Below are positions 1 to 8,366 of a DNA stretch of 64,000 nucleotides, in pieces. The translations under genes were made by a program, and so were the position numbers. Below the pieces are notes generated by a model that saw only the letters and a list, made by a program, of their open reading frames with translations, did no database searches and was not told the origin of the DNA. Source of the DNA: Candidatus Pseudomonas phytovorans. Lineage in GTDB: Bacteria > Pseudomonadota > Gammaproteobacteria > Pseudomonadales > Pseudomonadaceae. The stretch covers positions 3,570,001 to 3,634,000 of the forward strand of contig CP119325.1 in NCBI GenBank assembly GCA_029202525.1. The letters are read 5' to 3'. Each line of letters starts with the position of its first letter. The stretch's first letter is position 1.

Positions 1-394
1 GATTACCCGGCACGGTTTGCAGCAGCACGTTCGCATCACCGGCTGGATCAGCAGCGCGCAGGTGCGCGAGGAAATACTTGCCGCTCGTGCACTGGTATTG
101 CCCAGCTTCGCCGAGGGCTTGCCGGTGGTGATCATGGAGGCCATGGCCTTGCGTCGGCCGGTGCTGACCACCTATGTGGCTGGTATCCCGGAGCTGGTGC
201 GCCCGGGCGAGAACGGCTGGCTGTTCCCCGCTGGCGCCGTGGACGAACTGGCGCAGGCCATGGCCGAATGCCTTGCGCAACCCGCCGAAGAACTGCAGCG
301 CATGGGCGAGGCGGCCTACCAGCGCGTGCTGCAACGGCATGATATCGACACCGAGGCAGCCAAGCTGGCCGGTTACTTCAAGGCATCCGCATGA
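1..394 (+). CDS. Glycosyltransferase family 4 (group 1), C-terminal part
   Basis: This is the 3' end of a gene that starts left of the window; its frame is open back to base 2. The visible roughly 130 residues are the C-terminal, nucleotide-sugar-binding half of a GT-B fold glycosyltransferase. The diagnostic stretch is EGLPVVIMEAMALRRPVLTT followed by GIPELV and NGWLFP, the EX7E-type region that binds the donor sugar nucleotide. It would transfer a sugar onto a lipid-linked exopolysaccharide intermediate at the cytoplasmic face of the inner membrane. The stop overlaps the next start as ATGA (391-394), so it is translationally coupled to the GT2 gene. The same cluster order (GT4, GT2, WecG-like, sugar transferase) is, from memory, that of the P. 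putida Pea exopolysaccharide operon; that assignment is inference. Confidence 0.85.
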   Translation, partial: ITRHGLQQHVRITGWISSAQVREEILAARALVLPSFAEGLPVVIMEAMALRRPVLTTYVAGIPELVRPGENGWLFPAGAVDELAQAMAECLAQPAEELQRMGEAAYQRVLQRHDIDTEAAKLAGYFKASA

Positions 395-1578
395 TGAGTG
401 TATTGAGTTGGTTACTGGGCCTGTTGGCGGTGATCGCCCTTGTGCCTGTGTCGGTATTTTTCCTGCAGATGCTGCTGGCTTGCCTGCCGCCGCGCACCCG
501 GCCCTTGGGCATCAGTGTGCGCCCTCGGGTGGCTGTGCTGGTCCCGGCACATGATGAGGCTGCAATCATTCGTGCAACGCTGGCGAGCATTACCCCGCAG
601 TTACTGGCAGGTGACCGCTTGCTGGTGGTGGCCGACAACTGCACTGATGACACGGCGCAGCTGGCCCGCGAGGCCGGCGCCGAGGTGGTGGAGCGCTTTG
701 ATACGGTGCTGCGTGGCAAAGGCTACGCCCTGGACTTCGGCGTACGCCACCTGGCCGAGTTGCCGCCCGAGGTGGTGATTGTGGTGGATGCCGACTGCCA
801 GGTAAGCGAAGGGGCGATTGACTGCCTGGCGCGTCGATACCATCAGGCCCAGCGCCCGGTACAAGCGCTGTACCTGATGCGCGCTCCTGCCGGTAGCGGG
901 CTGAAGGTGCAGGTGGCCGAGTTTGCCTGGCGGGTCAAGAACCTGGTGCGCCCGCGTGGCTGGGCGCGGCTGGGGCTACCATGCCAGCTGATGGGGGCAG
1001 GCATGGCGTTCGGTTGGCACGACCTGGCCTTGATCAACCTGGCCAATGGGCACTTGGTGGAAGATGTAAAGCTGGGCCTGGACCTGTGCCAGCAAGGCAA
1101 GCCGCCGCTTTTTTGCCCTGAAGCGCTGGTTACCAGCCAGTTTCCTGCCAGCCAGCAAGGCATGAACAGCCAGCGCACCCGCTGGGAACATGGCCACCTG
1201 GGATTGATGCTGGCCGATGCGCCCAAGCGTGCGCTGGTCGCTATCAGCCAGCGCAACGGCAGCCTGCTGGCCATGACGCTGGATTTGCTGGTGCCACCCT
1301 TGGCGTTGTTGGTGCTGACGTTGCTCGGGCTGAATCTGGTGACCTGGCTGGCGTACCTGCTGACAGGCCATGGGACGCCTGCGTGGATCGCGCTTGCTGC
1401 GCTGGTCATGCTCGGCCTTGCCGTGCTGCTGGCGTGGGCACGCTTCTGCCGTGAACTCGTCCCGTTTTCAGTGCTGCTGTATGCGCCTTTTTACGCCGCC
1501 AGGAAGATCCCCCTGTACCTGGGGTTCCTGATCAAGCGCCAGGTCGAATGGGTGCGCTCCAAACGGGATGATGACTGA
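391..1578 (+). CDS. Glycosyltransferase family 2, membrane-anchored
   Basis: The 395-residue product is a processive-type GT2 enzyme. An N-terminal membrane segment (residues about 5-27) precedes the GT-A domain. It shows VPAHDEAAI (nucleotide binding), VVDADCQ (DxD metal/donor site) and a QRTRWEHG motif matching the QxxRW acceptor signature. Two or more hydrophobic segments lie near residues 290-350. It probably elongates an exopolysaccharide repeat unit at the inner membrane. The start ATGATG overlaps the previous stop by 4 bp and the stop shares one base with the next start (TGATG at 1576-1580), so the genes form one tightly coupled operon. The sugar specificity cannot be read from sequence. 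Confidence 0.88.
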   Translation: MMSVLSWLLGLLAVIALVPVSVFFLQMLLACLPPRTRPLGISVRPRVAVLVPAHDEAAIIRATLASITPQLLAGDRLLVVADNCTDDTAQLAREAGAEVVERFDTVLRGKGYALDFGVRHLAELPPEVVIVVDADCQVSEGAIDCLARRYHQAQRPVQALYLMRAPAGSGLKVQVAEFAWRVKNLVRPRGWARLGLPCQLMGAGMAFGWHDLALINLANGHLVEDVKLGLDLCQQGKPPLFCPEALVTSQFPASQQGMNSQRTRWEHGHLGLMLADAPKRALVAISQRNGSLLAMTLDLLVPPLALLVLTLLGLNLVTWLAYLLTGHGTPAWIALAALVMLGLAVLLAWARFCRELVPFSVLLYAPFYAARKIPLYLGFLIKRQVEWVRSKRDDD

Positions 1579-2336
1579 TGGCCCAATGGCAATGGCAGAA
1601 ACGCTGGAAGCGTATTATTGACACCCTTGAAGTGGTGCCTGACAACGCCGCGGCGCAGCACCTGCTCGACAGGCTTGCCACACCGACCTGTGCAACCGTG
1701 CTGGGCTTCGTCAATGCCCACGCCATGAACCTGGTGGTGCGCGACGGCGCGTATTGCCAGGCGTTGTCGGCGGCCGATGTGCTGTTGCGCGACGGCTCTG
1801 GCATGGCGATCCTGTATCGCCGGTTGGGGCTGGAGCCTGGTCTCAACATGAATGGCACCGACTTCATCCCCAGCCTCATGGAAGCGTACCGCGGGCGACG
1901 GGTAGCGTTCTGGGGTACTCAGCAGCCGTACCTGAACCAGGCCGTGCAGCGCAGCGAAGCCTTGTTTGGCGTGGTGCCAGTGTCGGTCCACGACGGCTTT
2001 GCCAGCATCGACACCTACCTGCAACTGGCCAGCGAGCAGCAACCGGAACTGATCGTGCTGGGGATGGGCATGCCCAAGCAGGAAGCGGTGGCCGCCAGGC
2101 TGGCAGCCGTCGGCGGGCCATGCCTGATTGTGTGCGGCGGGGCGATCCTGGATTTCCTCGGTGGCAAGGTCAGCCGGGCACCGCAGTGGCTGCGGCACTT
2201 GGGTGGCGAGTGGGCGTACCGGCTGTTACGTGAGCCAAAACGTCTGTTCATGCGTTACGTGGTTGGGAATCCATTGTTCTTGCTACGCACCTTGTTGTGT
2301 CGCAAGGCAGCCGATTCGGCCAGGGGCACCGTATGA
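1578..2336 (+). CDS. WecG/TagA/CpsF family glycosyltransferase
   Basis: The 252-residue product matches the WecG/TagA/CpsF family (GT26), which transfers N-acetylmannosaminuronic acid, N-acetylmannosamine or a related sugar to a lipid-linked acceptor. Recognisable family stretches are FVNAHAMNLV, LLRDGSGMAI, the NGTDF motif, and the C-terminal VCGGAILDFLGGKVSRAPQW followed by EWAYRLLREPKRLFMRY. The length is normal for the family. It is the third gene of the coupled exopolysaccharide operon. A 144-nt gap follows before the sugar-transferase gene, so that last gene may have its own promoter or a long leader. The precise donor sugar is unknown. Confidence 0.88.
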   Translation: MAQWQWQKRWKRIIDTLEVVPDNAAAQHLLDRLATPTCATVLGFVNAHAMNLVVRDGAYCQALSAADVLLRDGSGMAILYRRLGLEPGLNMNGTDFIPSLMEAYRGRRVAFWGTQQPYLNQAVQRSEALFGVVPVSVHDGFASIDTYLQLASEQQPELIVLGMGMPKQEAVAARLAAVGGPCLIVCGGAILDFLGGKVSRAPQWLRHLGGEWAYRLLREPKRLFMRYVVGNPLFLLRTLLCRKAADSARGTV

Positions 2337-2480
2337 ATCGGCCAAAATCCGCGCTGATGGCGGGTGGCTGCTACAGTGAGAGCATTGGCTTGGGGGCTGC
2401 ACGATCCTGCTTCACTGGCGTTGAACCAGCTGTTTTCAAGACATGATGTTTGGTGGACGGCACTTGCTACGCTCAAATAG

Positions 2481-3914
2481 ATGAGGTCTGAAATGGTTTT
2501 CGAACCCAGAAGCAGTCGTTCCTTACTCCAAAGAAGAAGCAGTGTAAGTAACGCCATTCAGGCGGGGCTCGACGGTATTGCAGTAACCGGTATTGCCTGG
2601 TACCTCATCTATGATCAGTTCGGTTACATTACCTCAGACTATGTAATCATGCTGCTGTTGCTGATCGGCGCATTGGCGGTCATTTACGATCATTATGCAA
2701 TCTACCGCACTAACGTTGGCCTTTCGATCAAAGCGTTCCGCCTGTTCAAGGCGTGGTCGGCAACGTTCTGCTTTCTTGTGGTGATGGCTTTTTTGACCAA
2801 GCAGAGTGAAACCTATTCACGGTTGTTGGTCGTGCAGTTATTTATCATTGGTTATATTGCCCAGTTGTTCTTGCATTTTGCGGTACGTGAACTGCAAAAG
2901 CGCTTTACCGCGCATGCGCGCCTGGACAACGCTCTGATTATTGGCAATGGCGACCTGGCCAATTTTCTTTATCAGAAAATCAGCAATAACCCCTGGTTTG
3001 GCGAACGGGTATTGGGCTGCGTGCTGACGGACAAAACAGGCGAGCAGGTGCTCGAAAGTGCCGAGGGCAAGCAGCGCCTGCCCGTGCTCGGGCACATTGC
3101 AGACCTGGATGAAATCGTTGCCCAGCATGGCATTCGCACGGTGTACCTGGTGACACCGCTGGGGGGCTCAGAGGTGATCAACGATGTGTACTTCAAGCTG
3201 CTCGACAAATGCATCGCTGTAAACTGGGTGCCGGATATTTTCTCATTACGCCTGATCAACCACAGCGTGCGGGAAATTGCCGGCATTCCTGTGCTGACGT
3301 TGTCTGAAACACCACTGACGGGCATGAGCCTGTTCCTGAAGAACATTGAAGACCGGGTATTGGCGGCATTGATACTGCTGTGTGCGTCGCCTGTACTGCT
3401 GGGCGTTGCACTGGCTATCAAACTCACCAGCCGCGGGCCCGTATTCTTCCGCCAGGAACGCACGGGCTGGACGGGTGAGTCGTTCCGTATCTGGAAGTTC
3501 AGAAGCATGCACGTTCACCAACCGGATCAAGGCGTGGTCAAACAGGCGCAGAAGAATGACCCGCGCTTGACTAAAATTGGTGCGTTTATCCGCCGCACCA
3601 GCCTCGATGAACTGCCGCAATTGTTCAATGTGCTGACGGGGGAGATGTCACTGGTTGGACCGCGGCCACATGCGTTGCAACATGACACGTTATACTCACA
3701 GGACATCGTCGATTATTTTGCCCGCCACAATATCAAACCGGGCATGACCGGCCTGGCGCAAGTGCGCGGTTTCAGGGGAGAGACCAAGGATATCGAACAG
3801 ATGATCCAGCGCGTGGACTCGGACATCGAGTACATCAACAACTGGTCGCTGTGGCTCGACTTCGTGATACTGGTGCGCACCCTTAACGCCTTTACTGGCA
3901 AGCAGGCGTATTGA
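2481..3914 (+). CDS. Undecaprenyl-phosphate sugar phosphotransferase (WcaJ-like)
   Basis: The 477-residue product is a polyprenyl glycosylphosphotransferase, the enzyme that starts an exopolysaccharide repeat by moving a sugar-1-phosphate (often glucose-1-P) onto undecaprenyl phosphate. Four hydrophobic segments lie between residues about 25 and 135. A Rossmann-like CoA-binding domain follows (ALIIGNGDLANFLYQ onward). The C-terminal bacterial sugar-transferase domain shows SRGPVFFRQERTGW, WKFRSM, RRTSLDELPQLFNV and MSLVGPRPHA, all catalytic-domain signatures. An ATG at 2493 is an alternative start four codons in. The gene looks somewhat less GC-rich than its neighbours (estimate by eye). It faces a convergent LysR gene across a REP pair. 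Confidence 0.9.
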   Translation: MRSEMVFEPRSSRSLLQRRSSVSNAIQAGLDGIAVTGIAWYLIYDQFGYITSDYVIMLLLLIGALAVIYDHYAIYRTNVGLSIKAFRLFKAWSATFCFLVVMAFLTKQSETYSRLLVVQLFIIGYIAQLFLHFAVRELQKRFTAHARLDNALIIGNGDLANFLYQKISNNPWFGERVLGCVLTDKTGEQVLESAEGKQRLPVLGHIADLDEIVAQHGIRTVYLVTPLGGSEVINDVYFKLLDKCIAVNWVPDIFSLRLINHSVREIAGIPVLTLSETPLTGMSLFLKNIEDRVLAALILLCASPVLLGVALAIKLTSRGPVFFRQERTGWTGESFRIWKFRSMHVHQPDQGVVKQAQKNDPRLTKIGAFIRRTSLDELPQLFNVLTGEMSLVGPRPHALQHDTLYSQDIVDYFARHNIKPGMTGLAQVRGFRGETKDIEQMIQRVDSDIEYINNWSLWLDFVILVRTLNAFTGKQAY

Positions 3915-3988
3915 GCGGCCTCCGGCTGGCCTCATTGTGATGTGCAGGTAACTGGCATGCAGAAAATATGAGCAGCATGCGCAACCTC

Positions 3989-4073
3989 TGTGGGAGCGGG
4001 CATGCCCGCGAACACCGGCGCAGCCGGTGCCATGTACCGAGTCGCTTGCTTCGCGGGCATGCCCGCTCCCACA
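3989..4073. repeat. REP doublet between convergent genes
   Basis: Two inverted REP units have perfectly complementary 24-bp arms (3989-4012 and 4050-4073), beginning TGTGGGAGCGGGCATGCCC and ending GGGCATGCCCGCTCCCACA. The intervening bases contain a second small hairpin (CACCGGCGCAGCCGGTG). This is the common Pseudomonas extragenic REP arrangement. It sits between the ends of two convergent genes, where it could act as a bidirectional transcription end or mRNA stabiliser. Confidence 0.92.
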
Positions 4074-4100
4074 GGAATCGCATTTATCCTTGAGAGCAAG

Positions 4101-5042
4101 TTAATCCTTGTTCAGCGGATGCAACTCCCTGAACCCCCGCGCTTCCTCCACCAGCCAGTCATGCACCGCCCGCGCACCCGGCTGGTTCAACCCGCCTGGG
4201 GGGTAATGCACCACGTAGCGTTTGTGGTTGGCGATCGGCACGCCGAACGGCACGATCAACGCGCCGCGCTCCAGTTCGTCGTTCAGCAGCGTGCGCCGGG
4301 CGATCGCCACACCGATACCGGCTATCGCCGCCTCGATGGTCAGGTGATTGCGGTTGAAGGTATGCCCACGTCGCACATTCAGGCCGGCGGCACCAATCCC
4401 CTCAAGGTAGAACTCCCACTCCGCATACTCCGAACTGCCACGCCAGGCGGTGATGTCGTGCAGCAGCGGGTAGTGCACCAGGTCCGCCGGCCCGTGCAGT
4501 GGAGGGCGCCCGCGCAGCAAGGTGGGGGAGCACACCGGGAAGATCTGTTCGTCCAGCAACGGTGTCGAAAGCATGCCAGGGTAGCTGCCATCGTTCAGGT
4601 CGATTGCCAGGTCGAAGTCGCCCAGAGTCAAGGCCTGGGCGCTGTCTTCAGCCACCAGGCGCAGTTCGATGTCCGGGTAACGCTGCTGGAAGCGTGGCAG
4701 GCGCGGGGTGAGCCATTTGGCCAGGAATGACGGAATCGAGCGCACGCGCAAGGTGCCGCGAATTTCACCGGCGTCCAGGCGCAGCAGTTCAGCCTCGATG
4801 CTGCCGTAGGCCTCGGCCACCGTCTGGGCCAGGCGTTGCCCCTCGGCGCTCAGTTCTACGCCGCGCGCCCGGCGCAGGAACAGCCGGTAACCCAGGCGTT
4901 CTTCCAGTTGGCGCATCTGCTGGCTGACCGCGCCTGGGGTGATGTGCAGCTCTTCGGCGCAGCGGGTAAAGGACAGGTGCCGGGCTGCACAGGCGAATAC
5001 ATGCAGCCAGACGAACATCTGACCATTGAGTTGTCGTCGCAT
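4101..5042 (-). CDS. LysR-family regulator (GcvA type), probably of L-serine dehydratase
   Basis: The 313-residue product starts with a winged helix-turn-helix (residues about 10-70: LHVFACAARHLSFTRCAEEL, then HITPGAVSQQMRQLEERLG). A LysR effector-binding domain with the GcvA-type run LRVRSIPSFLAKWLTPRLPRF follows. The gene is divergent from the adjacent L-serine dehydratase gene with a 146-nt shared control region, the classic layout of a LysR regulator and its target. Serine or glycine sensing is therefore a reasonable inference, not proven. The ATG at 5042 is used; an internal ATG eight codons later would clip the HTH start. Confidence 0.88.
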   Translation of the reverse strand: MRRQLNGQMFVWLHVFACAARHLSFTRCAEELHITPGAVSQQMRQLEERLGYRLFLRRARGVELSAEGQRLAQTVAEAYGSIEAELLRLDAGEIRGTLRVRSIPSFLAKWLTPRLPRFQQRYPDIELRLVAEDSAQALTLGDFDLAIDLNDGSYPGMLSTPLLDEQIFPVCSPTLLRGRPPLHGPADLVHYPLLHDITAWRGSSEYAEWEFYLEGIGAAGLNVRRGHTFNRNHLTIEAAIAGIGVAIARRTLLNDELERGALIVPFGVPIANHKRYVVHYPPGGLNQPGARAVHDWLVEEARGFRELHPLNKD

Positions 5043-5044
5043 TG

Positions 5045-5059
5045 TTTAGTCCTGCTAAA
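5045..5059. promoter_or_regulatory. LysR-type dyad in the lysR/serine dehydratase divergent region
   Basis: TTTAG-TCCTG-CTAAA is a perfect 5-bp inverted repeat with a 5-bp spacer. It lies three bases upstream of the lysR start codon, inside the 146-nt divergent promoter region. The T...A symmetry fits a LysR box loosely. It is a candidate operator only. Confidence 0.4.
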
Positions 5060-5188
5060 GGCTTGCTTAGAAATTTTCGTTGGTCATCCGTGAGCCAGCG
5101 CGTCAGTATCGCCCAAAATGTCAATACCGCTCAATTTCTTCAGATAACCGTGCTGTGGATTCATATCAGGGCACGGTCAGGCATTAGC

Positions 5189-6565
5189 ATGGCTATCAGT
5201 GTTTTCGACCTTTTCAAAATCGGCATCGGGCCGTCCAGCTCTCACACCGTCGGCCCGATGCGGGCAGCGGCGACGTTTGCCCAGGCCCTGCGTGAGCAGG
5301 GGCTGCTGGCGCGGGTAACGCGCGTTGAAGTGCGGTTGTATGGCTCACTGTCGGCCACCGGGGTTGGCCACGCCACCGATCGTGCCTGCCTGCTCGGCCT
5401 GATGGGCCAGTGGCCGGACCGTGTCGACCCGGCCACCATCGAGTCGCGCATTGGCCAGGTACTGCAGGAGCATTGCCTGATGCTGGATGGCAGCCACCCG
5501 CTGGCATTCGAATATGGCCGTGACATGTTGCTGCTCGACGAGAACCTGCCTTACCACCCCAATGCCATGAGCCTGGAAGCGATGGACGGCCAAGGCAGCC
5601 TGCTGCACCAGACCTACTATTCGGTGGGCGGCGGCTTCATCGTCGAGCAAGCCGAACTCGACGCCCCGGCAGGCGAAAGCAACGCCATTGAGCTGCCTTA
5701 TGAGTTCGACAGCGCTGCCCAGTTGCTGGCCTTGTGCAAAGCCCACAGCTTGAGCGTGGCGCAATTGATGATGGCTAACGAACTTGCCTGGCGCCCGGAA
5801 GCGGAAGTACGTGAAGGCCTGCTGCGCATCTGGGCGGCCATGCGTGAGTGCGTTGATAACGGCCTGCGCAATGAAGGCATCCTGCCTGGCGGGCTGCACG
5901 TCAAACGCCGCGCCGCTCGGCTGCACCGCAGCCTGCAGGAGCTGGGCAAGCCCAACGTGATTGGCTCTACCCTCAGCGCCATGGAGTGGGTGAACCTGTT
6001 CGCCCTGGCGGTCAATGAAGAGAACGCGGCAGGCGGGCGCATGGTCACAGCGCCCACCAATGGTGCGGCTGGCATTATCCCGGCGGTGCTGCACTACTAC
6101 ATGAAGTTCAACCCTACGGTTTGCGATGCAGATGTAGTGGACTTCCTGTTGGCGGCAGCGGCGGTTGGCATCCTGTGCAAGAAGAACGCATCGATTTCGG
6201 GGGCTGAGGTGGGCTGCCAGGGTGAAGTGGGCTCGGCCTGCTCGATGGCTGCCGCTGGCCTGGCCCAGCTCTTGGGGGCAACGCCGCCGCAACTGGAGAA
6301 CGCGGCCGAGATTGCTCTGGAACACAACCTTGGGCTGACCTGCGATCCAGTGGGTGGCTTGGTGCAGGTGCCTTGCATCGAGCGCAATGCGATTGCGGCG
6401 GTGAAGGCGATCAACGCCGTGCAGATGGCGTTGCGTGGAGATGGTGAGCATTTCATCTCGCTCGACCGGGTAATCCGCACCATGCGTGATACCGGGGCGG
6501 ATATGCATGCCAACTACAAAGAGACCTCGCGCGGCGGTTTGGCAGTAGCTTTTGTAGAGTGCTGA
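5189..6565 (+). CDS. sdaA: L-serine dehydratase (L-serine ammonia-lyase), iron-sulfur type
   Basis: The 458-residue single-chain enzyme deaminates L-serine to pyruvate and ammonia in the cytoplasm. The start MAISVFDLFKIGIGPSSSHT is the canonical N-terminus; an upstream in-frame ATG at 5042 would add 49 unrelated residues and overlap the divergent lysR start. Cysteines fall at residues 343, 385 and 396, and the last residue is Cys458. From memory these are the positions known for bacterial type-2 serine dehydratases: three [4Fe-4S] ligands plus a C-terminal cysteine that occupies the fourth iron site. All key residues are therefore intact. The divergent LysR is the probable regulator. A REP pair lies just after the stop. 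Confidence 0.93.
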   Translation: MAISVFDLFKIGIGPSSSHTVGPMRAAATFAQALREQGLLARVTRVEVRLYGSLSATGVGHATDRACLLGLMGQWPDRVDPATIESRIGQVLQEHCLMLDGSHPLAFEYGRDMLLLDENLPYHPNAMSLEAMDGQGSLLHQTYYSVGGGFIVEQAELDAPAGESNAIELPYEFDSAAQLLALCKAHSLSVAQLMMANELAWRPEAEVREGLLRIWAAMRECVDNGLRNEGILPGGLHVKRRAARLHRSLQELGKPNVIGSTLSAMEWVNLFALAVNEENAAGGRMVTAPTNGAAGIIPAVLHYYMKFNPTVCDADVVDFLLAAAAVGILCKKNASISGAEVGCQGEVGSACSMAAAGLAQLLGATPPQLENAAEIALEHNLGLTCDPVGGLVQVPCIERNAIAAVKAINAVQMALRGDGEHFISLDRVIRTMRDTGADMHANYKETSRGGLAVAFVEC

Positions 6566-6584
6566 GCCGTTGACGGGCGGACCC

Positions 6585-6670
6585 TGTGGGAGCGTCTTTA
6601 GCCGCGAACACCGGCGAAGCCGGTGCCATACACTGTGTTGGATTTTTCGCGGGTGAACCCGCTCCCACAG
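6585..6670. repeat. REP doublet between convergent genes
   Basis: A left unit beginning TGTGGGAGCG at 6585 and a right unit ending CCCGCTCCCACA at 6669 flank an inner hairpin CACCGGCGAAGCCGGTG. The left unit is degenerate (GTCTTTAGCC replaces the usual GGGTTCACCC). It lies between the convergent serine dehydratase and DUF3313 genes. Confidence 0.88.
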
Positions 6671-6690
6671 GTTCTGCGTCCGGCCGACTC

Positions 6691-7368
6691 TTAGCGGGCT
6701 TTCTGCTTCGCTTCCAGGAAGCTCGCGCGCATGTCCTTGGCCCAGCCATCCAGCACCGGTTTGACGTCATTCAGAGTCAGCTTCTGGGTATCGTTCTCCA
6801 GCTCCTGGCCCGCACCTTTGCGTACCACCTGGGCCAGTACCTTCTGGCTGGCCCCATCGAGGAACGCTGCCTCCACCCCCACATCCACATCCTGGTCACG
6901 GCCGCCCGTTGCGGTGTTCACGCCTGCCGCGATCAGCGCGATGGGGATCACTTCGTAGGGTTTGAGCCCTTCATTACTGGTGGACACTGCCGTGATTGCC
7001 GGGCGCACCACGATCACACCCGGGCCGGGGCCTTGGGCGAGCGGCATCACGCTGCCGATTTCACGACGCAGGGCTTCATTGAAGTAGCGGGTGATTTCCC
7101 CCAGCGTCTGCTGCGTGATAACCGCTGTCGGCTGCGGCTTGGGGTAGAACTGGCTGGGCTCGATGAACACCTGGCTGTACTGGTTGATATTGACCTTGGG
7201 GTCGATCCAGCGCATCACCGGGTCACCGGACGGGCTCTTGGCTTCCTGCAACCGGCTGTAATCCTTGAGGAAGCCGGAATAATCCTTGGGGTCCACGCGA
7301 TTGCTGGAGCAGGCGGTCACGGCAAGCAATGCGGCGCACAACAGGGTAATGCGAGGCAGTGATTTCAT
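6691..7368 (-). CDS. DUF3313-type lipoprotein
   Basis: The 225-residue product starts MKSLPRITLLCAALLAVTAC, a lipoprotein signal peptide with lipobox VTAC (lipidated Cys20). It would be anchored in the inner or outer membrane, facing the periplasm. The mature part (DYSGFLKDYSRLQ, then WIDPKVNINQYSQVFIEPSQ) fits the DUF3313 family of unknown function. An upstream in-frame start at 7536 was rejected because it would bury the signal peptide behind 56 residues. It has no operon partner: the convergent neighbour lies beyond a REP pair and the toxin gene is divergent. Confidence 0.8.
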   Translation of the reverse strand: MKSLPRITLLCAALLAVTACSSNRVDPKDYSGFLKDYSRLQEAKSPSGDPVMRWIDPKVNINQYSQVFIEPSQFYPKPQPTAVITQQTLGEITRYFNEALRREIGSVMPLAQGPGPGVIVVRPAITAVSTSNEGLKPYEVIPIALIAAGVNTATGGRDQDVDVGVEAAFLDGASQKVLAQVVRKGAGQELENDTQKLTLNDVKPVLDGWAKDMRASFLEAKQKAR

Positions 7369-7538
7369 GATGAAGGCGCATCCATGAGAAGTCGGCCAGA
7401 ACAACGCTAGCAGGTGCATGACAGTTGGCCAGTGGGCGGGTTCAATTCGGACTGCTGATTCGAGAGTAGCGAGCGTTGCATAGTTGAAAAATCCTACAGA
7501 GGCCTGGGATCTCACTGGCTTTTCATCTGCAGCCACTC

Positions 7539-7568
7539 TTGGAAAAATATGCCCGTTACGGGTATGGT
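7539..7568 (+). promoter_or_regulatory. Promoter with palindromic operator of the toxin-antitoxin operon
   Basis: A -35-like TTGGAA (7539-7544) and a -10-like TATGGT (7563-7568) are 18 bp apart. The spacer holds an inverted repeat centred on CCCGTTACGGG (7548-7566 with flanks). This is the sort of operator an HTH antitoxin uses to repress its own operon. The toxin ATG follows 12 nt downstream, so the leader would be very short. Promoter elements were judged by eye. Confidence 0.55.
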
Positions 7569-7580
7569 TAGGATGTGGTT

Positions 7581-7964
7581 ATGGAGATCTTCAAGCGCAA
7601 GGATTTTGCGCGTTGGCAGGCTGCTCACAGGCTGAGTGACGCGATGCTCTGCAAGGCAGTAGAGGAAATGTGCCGAGGCTTGGTCGATGCAAGCCTGGGC
7701 GGTGAATTGTTCAAGAAGCGTGTGGCGGCGCATTGTGCGGGTAAGCGCAGCGGTTATCGAACCCTGCTCTCTGTTCGTATAGGTGATCGATGTGTTTTCT
7801 TGCATGGCTTTGCTAAAAGCGACAAGGCAAATATTACGCATGAAGAGCAGAAAGCGCTGCGATTCGCGGGTAAGGTGTTTCTGGATTTATCACCGGTAGC
7901 GCTCTGTCGGGCGTTGCAAGCAGGTGTGTTGATGGAGGTAGATTGTGAGCAGCAAACTGGTTGA
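7581..7964 (+). CDS. Type II toxin, RelE/HigB-like (Gp49 family)
   Basis: The product of about 127 residues matches the RelE-superfamily (phage Gp49-like) toxins. Signatures include FKRKDFARWQAAHRLSD, LVDASLGGELFKKRVAA, GYRTLLSVRIGDRCVFLHGF and AKSDKANI. Such toxins are ribosome-associated mRNA endonucleases neutralised by a cognate antitoxin. The ATG at 7581 is preferred because TTAGGA lies 7 nt upstream; a GTG at 7575 in the same frame is possible. The gene overlaps the antitoxin gene by 20 bp, and toxin-first order is typical of HigBA-like systems. Activity is inferred from family only. Confidence 0.82.
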   Translation: MEIFKRKDFARWQAAHRLSDAMLCKAVEEMCRGLVDASLGGELFKKRVAAHCAGKRSGYRTLLSVRIGDRCVFLHGFAKSDKANITHEEQKALRFAGKVFLDLSPVALCRALQAGVLMEVDCEQQTG

Positions 7965-8250
7965 ATCGTTACGTGAGGACCTTGTCGCCCTTCATGACGC
8001 CGGCGCGATAGGCAAGCTTACGCTTCGTGATTACGAAGCGTTGTGCCCGGCGCCGGTCCGAGATTTCAGTGCTCTGGACATACGCCGTTTGCGTGAGAGA
8101 CTCAATTTCAGTCAGCCGGTATTTGCGATGCATCTGCACACCAGCGCTTCGACCGTACGCAAGTGGGAACAGGGCGAAACAAGCCCTTCAGGACCAGCCT
8201 TGAAGCTATTGAATGTGATCAAAAACAAAGGATTGCAGGTTCTTCTTTAA
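7945..8250 (+). CDS. HTH (XRE/HigA-like) antitoxin
   Basis: The 101-residue product carries a C-terminal helix-turn-helix: LDIRRLRERLNFSQPVFAMH, then TSASTVRKWEQGETSPSGPA and LKLLNVI. This is the XRE/HigA antitoxin fold, expected to bind the toxin and the palindrome at the operon promoter. The GTG start at 7945 is supported by GGAGG at 7934-7938, inside the toxin coding sequence. The 20-bp overlap implies coupled translation. The 3' flank is AT-rich compared with the surroundings, consistent with a mobile small module. Confidence 0.83.
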   Translation: MSSKLVESLREDLVALHDAGAIGKLTLRDYEALCPAPVRDFSALDIRRLRERLNFSQPVFAMHLHTSASTVRKWEQGETSPSGPALKLLNVIKNKGLQVLL

Positions 8251-8366
8251 AGTAATTCTAATTTCAAGCAGCTTCATCAAAACAATGAGTCAGGTTCTTC
8301 TTCTCAGGTATCTTGCGCATCGCGGGCTTGCTCGCTTCTAGAGGCAGCGTGCCCGCCCGCAGGCTG

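Noticed and set aside
2337..2480. Sigma-54-like GG...GC pair near 2450-2470
   Set aside because: The spacing is not the required 10 bp and the flanks do not match, so I do not call a promoter here.
8317..8345. REP-like GCGGGCTTGCTCGC between the antitoxin and puuB genes
   Set aside because: Too degenerate compared with the REP core in this window to call with confidence.
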